Source: Hondaea fermentalgiana
Taxonomy: Eukaryota > Sar > Bigyra > Thraustochytrida > Thraustochytriidae
Direction: 5' to 3'
Assembly (NCBI GenBank): GCA_014084085.1
Contig: NPFB01000049.1
Location: 116,834 to 180,833 of the forward strand
DNA: 64,000 nt
Shown: positions 56,421-64,000 of the stretch, one piece after another
How positions within the stretch are numbered: position 1 is the stretch's first letter
Layout: each line of letters begins with the position of its first letter
The notes under the pieces: generated by a model
Told to the model about the DNA's origin: nothing
Database searches by the model: none
The model's input: the letters and a program-made list of their open reading frames with translations, nothing else
Translations under genes and position numbers: made by a program

Positions 56421-57056
56421 TTGTCTTGGGTGGGCTTGGCTTGCGAGTACTACAGCGAGTACAGCGTGGCGAGTCCAGGCCTGCTTGGTCTGCTTGCTTT
56501 GAAGCGGGGCTTGCTTGCTTGCGTGCTTGCTCGCTTGCAGCCCAGCCTCTCATTTCATTTCTCCAGGCAGGCACGCAGACAACCCAACCTGTGGCTGCTT
56601 GCCTCTGCGAGTACCTGCGTGCAGTGCCTGCCAGGTGGCTTCGTTTCGTGTCGCCCGCCACAGCCACGCATCGCATGCACGCGCGGTGCAGCATGGAGCT
56701 CGGTCGGCTGGGCTGGGCTGAGCCCATGGGCTGTGCTGGCCTCGCGAGGCGGGGTGTCTCGAGGAGAAGAGGCGAGAAGAGGCAGCGAACCGGCCGTCGC
56801 GGCCGCCGGCTGAACGAAATAAAGCGAGCAGTGGTGCAGCTGGCCACTGGTGCCGGTACCCTCTGGCTGCTGCAGACTGACGGACCTGCGCTGCGTGGCG
56901 GGCAGAGGAGGAAGGCTCTACTCACTGCTCTCCAGGCTCTCTCCGCCCTGCCCTGCTTGCCTCGCCAGCACGGCGAGCCGCGCGCGCGGCACTCCACTCG
57001 CGTGTCTGTCTCCTCGTTTTTTGTTTTCTTTTGTTTCTTCTCCTCCCGCCTCGGTT

Positions 57057-57087
<31 letters not shown>

Positions 57088-57333
57088 CGCTCGAACAGAA
57101 TGAATAAACAGACCCTTCCTCGCTCGAGCCTCAGACGCGACGCGGAGCCGTGTGGCAACACCCGCAATCGTTTATTTCCGCCTTCGTCCAAAGGCGCCAC
57201 GAAGCCGCGACCCCCGCCGGCCCACCGGCCGCGGCCGCAGCGCGCAGGAAGAGGAAGGTCGCGCCGGAAGCAGCGAGGGCGAGGGATGCGAGAGAGAGAA
57301 AGGGAGGCGGGGCCACCCAGGCTCGGTGCCTTC

Positions 57334-57471
57334 AAGTTCTTTTCTTTCCTTTTCTTTCTTTTTCTTTTCTTTCCTTTCCTTTCTTTTTGTTTCTTCTTTT
57401 TTCTTCTATTCTATTTCTTTTCTTTTCTTTTCTATTCTTTTCTATTCTTTTCTATTTCTTTTCTTTCTCAA
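57334..57471 (+). repeat. Long polypyrimidine (T/C) tract
   Basis: About 138 nt made almost only of T and C in irregular CTTTT and CTTTC blocks with a few A (CTATTC). It lies about 245 nt after a clean TTTC microsatellite (57054-57088) on the same strand. Confidence 0.85.
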
Positions 57472-60400
57472 GCTGCGGGAAATGGGAGGAAAGGAGGGAG
57501 GGAAGACCGTGATCGTCGCGGACGAGCACAAGGAGACCGAGATCAAGAAGAAGAAGAAGAAGAAGAAGAACCTCGACGACACGACGCGGGTGAGACAGCA
57601 AGACGAGGCGAGCGAGACGAGACGCGAGACGAGGCCGCGCTTGCGCAAGAGAGCCGCCGCGCGAAGCGAACTCAGTCGGGCAGGTCTGGCGCGAAGCGAG
57701 CGAGATGCGAGACGAGCGAGGGATGCAGATCCTGGGCTGCACTGCGCCTCGGCTCGCCTCGGCTCGATTCGCTGCGCGCGCCGCGCTGGCCTTCGCGAGA
57801 GCCGGGGCAGCGGCTCCGCTTGGCCACTGGTGGTTGGGAGCGAAGGAGCGCACGCAGTTGCAAGAATCGGTTCGTCAGCGCGGAAAGGGTGAAGGAAAGG
57901 CCAAAAGAAACAAATTTTGAACACATGTAGGCCCTATAGGCCTAAAAAAAAATGAAAAGGGAAGACCAACAATGTCACGTCACCGTTTCTCCCTCCCTCG
58001 TCCGTTCGGTCGGTCGTTGCGCCCTTTTCTCTGGTGCCCAACTCGGTCAGTCCCTCCCTCCCTCGCACACGCGCTGGCGTTGCCGTCCGTCCTGCTGCCG
58101 GGTTTCCGCGCCGAGGCGAAGCGAAACGAAACGAAATGAAATGAAGCGGGGGGCGGTAAGAGGAGATGATGAGGCAACTAATAAATCATACAGTTCAGTT
58201 CGTTCGCGGCCACTACGGTGCACGCGCGTCTACGGCCTGCTTAGTAAAGGCAGGCACAGTTAGGTCTTCAAACCAGCCAGCATCTTGGTCTGATCTTGCA
58301 CCCCAAAGAATTTCGTCCGCCCATCGAAGATGCCAGAGACTCTCACCACGCAAACTGCAGCTGATAGCCGCCACCCGCTTTGCGTCAACCAACCACGAGT
58401 CCCTTCTCCGCCGCCGTTTCTCACTGACGTTTCTTCTGCGCCCAAGCCTCGCGCCGCGTCGCGTCGCCTCGCGCCGCGTGTCGGCAGCCTCGCGCGAAGA
58501 GCCGAGTCTGGCGGTCTTCGCTGGTGGGTGTCGACAGCACGCGCGGAGCGGGAAGCAGCCCGTCGCCGCGCTAACTTAAAGATAGAGGGAATTGACAGTG
58601 AATGATTGAATGATTGCATGCAGTCTCTGCCACGCACGCTCTGGTCAAGCAAGGCCGCCCTCCTGCGGCGCGAGACGCTGCCGACCGAGACCTCCGACGA
58701 CGCTTGCCTCGCCTCGCTTCGCCTCGCCTCCCGCGGAGAGAAGTGATTCGAGGACCAATCTCGGGCTGGACATGAATCGAAACCGGCAAGGTGTCCAAAG
58801 AAAGCAAGCACAACATGCTTCGTCCCAAGTTTCTCACCTCCCGAAGCGCTCCATCACCAGGGCCGCCGCTGCTTCCGGCCGCGGTCGGTGCCATGCTCGC
58901 TGTCATGGCGGCAGCTGCCGTGTGACGCCATGGCGGCGGCCGTTTGGCGGCTACGATGCCTGGCGGTGGCGCGCGAGGCGGGCGCACGCCAAGAAAGGAT
59001 CCAGGCAGCCAGCCAGGCCTCTTCTTCTGCGGTGACGGCGTGAACCACCGTGACCGACGCCGACTCCTGTGAACCAAGCTCGTCACGCGGCCGCTCACAT
59101 CAGCGCTGGCAGTTTGCCAGCGACCAGCGAGTTCTTCCTCTCGCTCTGTTTTCTCCAGTTTCCTTGCTCGCCTGCCGTTGCTACTGGGCGTGTTGCAGTT
59201 CCTAGCCTGGGCGGCGCACGGTGCGTTGCCACTGCAGTGCAGTGTAGCGCAGTGCAGTGCAAGGAGAACCCCCTCGATCTCGCGCCGCGCGTCTCAGCCC
59301 CACTGGTTTCTTCCGCACTTCTTCTCTCTCTCCAGGCCGCTCCCCACCGTCCCGTCTCGCGAGCCGCACCGGCGTCCAGTCTCGCGAGGGCCTCGAGATC
59401 GATCTCACAAGTCGCAGTCGCTGCTTGCTCGCCGTTGCGTGCTGTTGCTCGCAGTGGTCGGTGCTTGCTTGTTGGGAGTGAGTGCTCTTGCCATGTAGCC
59501 GCCTCTGCTGATTTTGCTTCCATCTCGCACCGCTCCTCCCGCTCCAGGCGAGCGAGCAAGCGCGCAGGGCCCGACGCCGAACTCCGAAGAGCCTCGTCCG
59601 AAGAGCCTCGTCCCGAGCCTGGACCGGGACGGTGCAAGTCCAGGTTCAGGTTCACTTGTGGTGTGAGTGAATCAGAAAAATCAAGGCTGGAAACGAGACG
59701 TCGAGGGCACACCAGCCATGCTGCCGTGCATACGTGCGGGTTTGACGTGCGTGCATGCTTGACGAGCGATGCTTGACGAGCGATGCTTGACGAGCGATGG
59801 CGCGTCGCATGGTGGCGAGCCAGGCCAGCTAGCCAGTCGTCCAGCCATGGACAGCCACCATCCGCCAGCCAGCCACCCAATGGCCGACCGGAGCGAGGTT
59901 TGCTTCTCCTCCGCTGGCGGGTGGACAGCATCCGACCCTCCACCATCGGTCCCTCCATCCAGCCACCACTCGTCCATCCACCCTCGCGTCCACCGCCAGT
60001 GGCGGTAGCGGTCTCGTCCATGCACCACACCACCCTCGATCGGGGACCAACAATCGATAGTTCGATCCATCAATCCATCGATCAGTCGCCACGCTGCCAA
60101 GCATTTCTTCGTTTCTCGGCCAGTGAGCGAGCGAGCGGTGCCCCCCCTCGCTCCCCACCTGTCCCCAATCGTAGTTTCACACATCAAGTTACCACTTGCG
60201 CTACGCTGCTGATCGATCGATCAATCAATGCCACGATTCGTTGAGCAGCTACCTGCCGAGGCTATTCCGCTGCTCGCTGTCGGTCGGCAGTTGCTGTTGG
60301 TTGCTGGGGTCCACGAACATGGCTGGTGCGGCCTTGCCGCCGCCTGCGCCAGCCCAGCCATGCATGGCAGCACAGCTGATCGAGGCTAGCTGGCTGTCAG

Positions 60401-63400
60401 GGCTGCTACACCGCGCGTGCCCACACTCCCTCCCACGCAGCCTCTGCACGGACAGTTGCAGTTGCCGTTGGCGTTTTCAAGTTGCGAACTGGGCGCGAAG
60501 CCACGAGGCAGGAATCCGAAACGAATGGGCGAGAGCCGCTGCGTGTCTGGCCATGGTGGGTGGCGGAGGAATCTGGAAAACATTCACAGTGAAGCAAGGA
60601 AAGCACGTATGTGCACGCAGGAATGGATGGATGCATGGGTCGATGGACCACGACGATCTCTCGATGATCATACGGAGGAGCCAGGGAAGGAGCAAACGAA
60701 CGGACGCGAGGGACTGACCATTACTCACCAGTTAAAGCAACGCCAGTCGCACCAGCGGCGCCTGCTCCGCCATCTTGCCGGCGGACGCACAGGCAGCGAG
60801 TGCGTCACGCGAAGTTTCCCAATCGGGAAACGCAGGCCTGGAGCGGCAGCGGAGCGCGGACGGTGACCAGTGGCGCCGCGGACCGTCCCGCCCGCCCCGA
60901 GAACGAACAGCACGAGGCCGCGGAGGAGGTGCAAGCGATGGCTCCGCGAGCTTATCTTCTACGCCGTTACTGCCAGCACCGGTCTGCGGAGCTGTGGGGC
61001 GTCTTGGTAGGTTTGCGGGAAGAGCCGCAAGAGCCGGAGCGCCGCGCGCGCACACAGACGGTGCACTGGAACACGAAGCAGTCAGCGCGGCGGCCATGGC
61101 TGGGAATGGCTGGGCGGGGTGTGGTTGTGCCTGGCCATGGTGGCTGGCAACGAGACGCGCCGCCACCGGTCTGGGACCGGCTGTCGGCAGGAGAAGGAGG
61201 ACGGGTGGGTGTCTGGAAAGAGGGAGGGCTGAACGGCGAAACAGGAGAGGGCTGAACGGTTCGAAGCCTTTGAAGAAAACAGTACTAACAGAATAGGTAG
61301 GCTAGTTGCGAAAAGCATAAAAAGAGGAAAGAAAAAGAAAAGAAATAGAAAAGAAAAAGGAAAGAAAAGAGGCAATGAAAAAGCCTTTATACTGCCGCGC
61401 GCGGGAGCGGAGAACGAACGGCCATGGCGAATGCACTTGTACCAGTTGCGAGGCGCACGATTGGTTGCCATGCATCCAGGCGCCCACTACGTTCGCCGCT
61501 GGTCTTCCTCGAGATCTTGCGCCAGGGAAGCTGAGGAGCTGAAAAAAGTCATGGCTGGACGGTCGAACGCGAGGCCGTCCACCCTCCCTCCTCCTTGCAG
61601 GCTGTGCAAGTCAAGCGCACTGACTGGCAGCTGGCTGCAGCTGCAGCTCGCTCAGGGCTTTATGCTCTCCTTTGTAAGTGATACGTGTGTTTCCGAGACA
61701 GAAATTTACAGACGGACCTTTCGTCGTCCCGCGGCCGCGGCCGCCGGTGGTCTTTCCCTTCGGCCTTTCTCTCGGACGGTTGGCCACCACCACAGATGCC
61801 ACCGTTTCATTTACGTGGGATGCGGCCGCGTCAGCCGCCGGGGCCGCGCCTCAAAGAAGCCAAGGCATGGCTGGTGTGGTCTTTGCGAAGCTGGCTGGCT
61901 GGTCTAGCGCGAGCTTCTTCGAACGCAAATCAATGGCGGCTCTGCTCGACTCTCGCTGGGTCAGGATATCATTAAAATGGCTTGGGCCTCGTATCACAGA
62001 CGCAAACTACTGGTTGTAAGCTCTTGCCACCGCAAGTTCGGTATGCGTGCGAAGAAGGAAATTGACCAGCCGGCCTTAGGCTTCCTGTTACACCTTTCGA
62101 TTGTGTAGTATGCAGCTGTCCAAGATTGCGCTGCTTCGCAGCCAACGAGTCTGCCGGCTGCGGCTGCCTCGAGATCTAGGCTCGCTCCCGTCTCGGCCTC
62201 GAGTCGAGTCGAACCGAGTCGAGCCGAGTCAAGCCGAGTTGAGTTGAGTCGGCGTGGCTGCAGGCCGAGGTCCCACCCCGCGATTGGTGGTCAAACATGC
62301 GTCGGGCAGCCTGGGCCTTGGAAAGTCGCTGCCTGGAATGGAACGGCGAAGACTGGAGGAACGGAAAATGAGGAGCACCTGGCGATCAACGGTCGATTAT
62401 GTCGGTCGCGGGCGGTCGGTTCGATGTCAATGAGATGAAATGAGATGGTCGGCTGCAATGACACGTCCGCCCTGAGGAGAGGCGCCGCGAGGCTCGCCGC
62501 AGATGGGTCGAATAGAGTTCGCAGACGGTGGATATGAATCGGCAAGCAGCGACACGAAAGGAGTCAGATGGCTGCGCGGGGGGGCCTGGAGAACAACGGC
62601 TGGTGGAGGGATGGACAGATAGATGGATGGATGGTTGGCCATAATAGTCGCGTGGACGCGCTGCACGCCTGCAAATATGGTTTTATCGTTGAGCAGCAAG
62701 ATCTCAGCAGCGGCATCGGGGGTAACGTAAGTAACAGCCAGTGACAGCGAGCAACCAGTAGTCGTCCGGCTCAACAAATGAGACATTTGTTCACGGCTTG
62801 CTGTCTGTCAGTCGCACACAGGTCCAGCTGGACAGCCATACTTTGGCCAGAAGGCAGACTTGGAAAGGAGGCGGGTGGGAGAAACGCACAAACGAAAGGA
62901 CAATGAAACAAGCAAAAGAAGGTTGATGTGCTCTTCGAGGCATACGTGACTTCATGGAACCCGCTTCGTGGGCCTGATGTGGCTGGGGACAAGAAAACGA
63001 GCTCCCGTGCAACGATGAAAGCAGAAGTCCACGCAGAAACTCCCTTATAGTGTCGGGAGCTAGTAGCCGACTGCACACTCCTTGCTTTTGTGCGCCTTGA
63101 ACGCGGCATCGATGGCCGACAGGCCTGAACGCGTGACAAGTGATTTACGGAAACAAGGTAGAGATGAATTTCAAAATGGTGTAAGGTCGAGCTGACGACG
63201 ACGACGCAAAGGCCGCGCTCATATCTTTCCCTCTTCCTGCTGGTGGACTTCTTTGTTTGTATTTTCCAAACTTCACTTTACCTTTCTTTCAATTCATTTT
63301 TTAAACTTTTCCAGCCTTTCTTGTGGCCCTCACAAACATGCATCTGGCAGCGCCAGCTTGGCGAGCTCTGACTCGCAAACATGGCTCGCAAGCGTGGCTA

Positions 63401-64000
63401 GAGGATGGTTGCCTCCCCTCCGCATGGCTCCGGCAACGGCGCAGGTTGGTCCTCCCCGTCATGCGTGCGAGGGTCGTCTGCCGCTGTGGGAATGAGGCCT
63501 TAGATTGCAGCTATACGGACCCGGCTGCGGGTGAACCGCGAACGAGCCTGCTGCGGCGCCACGGGCAGCGCAGCTCAGCGCTGATGATGGCACCTCGCGG
63601 CAAGCCCGGTCGAGCTTCAAGACCTCGCGCGCCGCGCCGCGCCCCACCGCGCTTCGACTCCTCTGGCCGCGCAGAGGCGTAGCTCACTCGATGCACTCTC
63701 AGTACGGCCGGCAGCGACGAGGGGAGAAAAAGCGCGCGCAGAGAGGTCTCGCTCGCGGTCGCCTCGACGAACCGAGCAAGTGAGTATGCAGAGGTACTAC
63801 ATCTCGCGCAGTCTTATTATACAGTATAGTCACGGTTACGGTGGGTCGCCGCCACGGCAGCTGCAGCTTGCACGGCGGCTACCGCTAGTAGGGCTGGCTT
63901 CGCAAGACCGTTTGTGTCGCCGGGCGTCGAGCAGAGGCAGTTGCAGCGCGCTCGCCATCACGGGAAGGATGGGTGGGTGGCCGATCGTTGGGACCGACCT

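Larger units (their letters stand above)
54198..64000. other. Gene-poor, GC-rich, simple-repeat-rich region
   Basis: Almost 10 kb in which I cannot support a complete gene. Long open frames exist in several frames at once on both strands, are Arg/Ala/Pro/Ser-rich and lack recognisable domains. Simple repeats include CAGT tetramers (54342-54369; 54866-54890), CGATCCAG units (55332-55360), CTGC (55530-55552), CCTTG pentamers (56189-56228), GAGTC pentamers (56367-56420; 62199-62252), TTTC tetramers (57054-57088), a long T/C tract (57334-57471), AAG (57546-57569) and ATGG (62608-62632). A gap and a short coding-like remnant lie near 55623-55796. Confidence 0.55.

Noticed and set aside
57031..57930. 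299-residue frame with Phe/Leu-rich stretch resembling TM helices
   Set aside because: The hydrophobic stretch is the translation of a T/C-rich tract (57334-57471), not a real membrane segment.
61240..61275. GGTTCGAAGCC resembling a tRNA B box
   Set aside because: No matching A box, acceptor stem or cloverleaf could be drawn around it.

Overview
This 64 kb window is nuclear DNA from a GC-rich, gene-compact protist. It most resembles a labyrinthulomycete (thraustochytrid) stramenopile. Three things point there: long mostly intronless genes, cilium and centriole genes (so a flagellated stage exists), and a protein with ten tandem 24-residue Cys/His units ending in HGGG, a type common in stramenopile genomes and often mislabelled 'WRKY19-like'. 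The lineage is an inference from these traits, not from a marker gene. Only two genes show convincing introns. Two runs of 100 N are assembly gaps of unknown true size.

Layout. 1-2215 is gene-free. 2216-3760 (+) encodes an unrecognised polytopic membrane protein, and only 47 nt later a giant 2,582-residue coiled-coil protein (3808-11556, +) begins. It is tail-to-tail with a kinesin-9 KIF9 orthologue (11669-14044, -). KIF9 is divergent from the Cys/His-repeat protein (14854-16692, +). Next come a CCDC57-like centriolar coiled-coil protein (16900-20139, -), proteasome assembly chaperone 2 (20593-21396, -), a PABPN1-like nuclear poly(A)-binding protein broken by a gap (22554-23292, +), and a three-RRM RNA-binding protein (about 23859-26234, -). 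A 2.5 kb repeat-rich spacer precedes a two-exon Rho/Rac-type GTPase (28718-29548, -), divergent from an 800-residue coiled-coil protein (30362-32764, +).

33514-34959 (-) is an EGF-plus-multi-TM protein. 37206-39656 (+) is a secreted-type RCC1-like propeller fused to several TM helices. 40325-40834 (+) is a probable mitoribosomal protein of the mL40/MRP-L28 type. 41331-43952 (-) is another coiled-coil protein. 44772-46448 (+) is an LPCAT-type acyltransferase with EF-hands. 46792-47865 and 48157-48792 (+) are two unrecognised proteins. 49138-51717 (-) is a C-terminal-motor kinesin-14 carrying ankyrin repeats, a WW domain and a probable N-myristoylation signal. 52230-54197 (-) is a Ser/Pro/His-rich protein with a Myb/SANT-like domain. 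From 54.2 kb to the end (about 10 kb) I see no supportable complete gene, only GC-rich, simple-repeat-rich DNA with one gap and one short coding-like remnant.

Theme. Six of the proteins are microtubule, cilium or coiled-coil factors: the giant coiled coil, KIF9, CCDC57-like, two other coiled coils and the ankyrin-WW-kinesin-14. Nuclear RNA-binding, proteasome-assembly, phospholipid-remodelling and mitoribosome genes lie between them. Nothing suggests a prokaryote-style operon, a CRISPR array or an intact mobile element.
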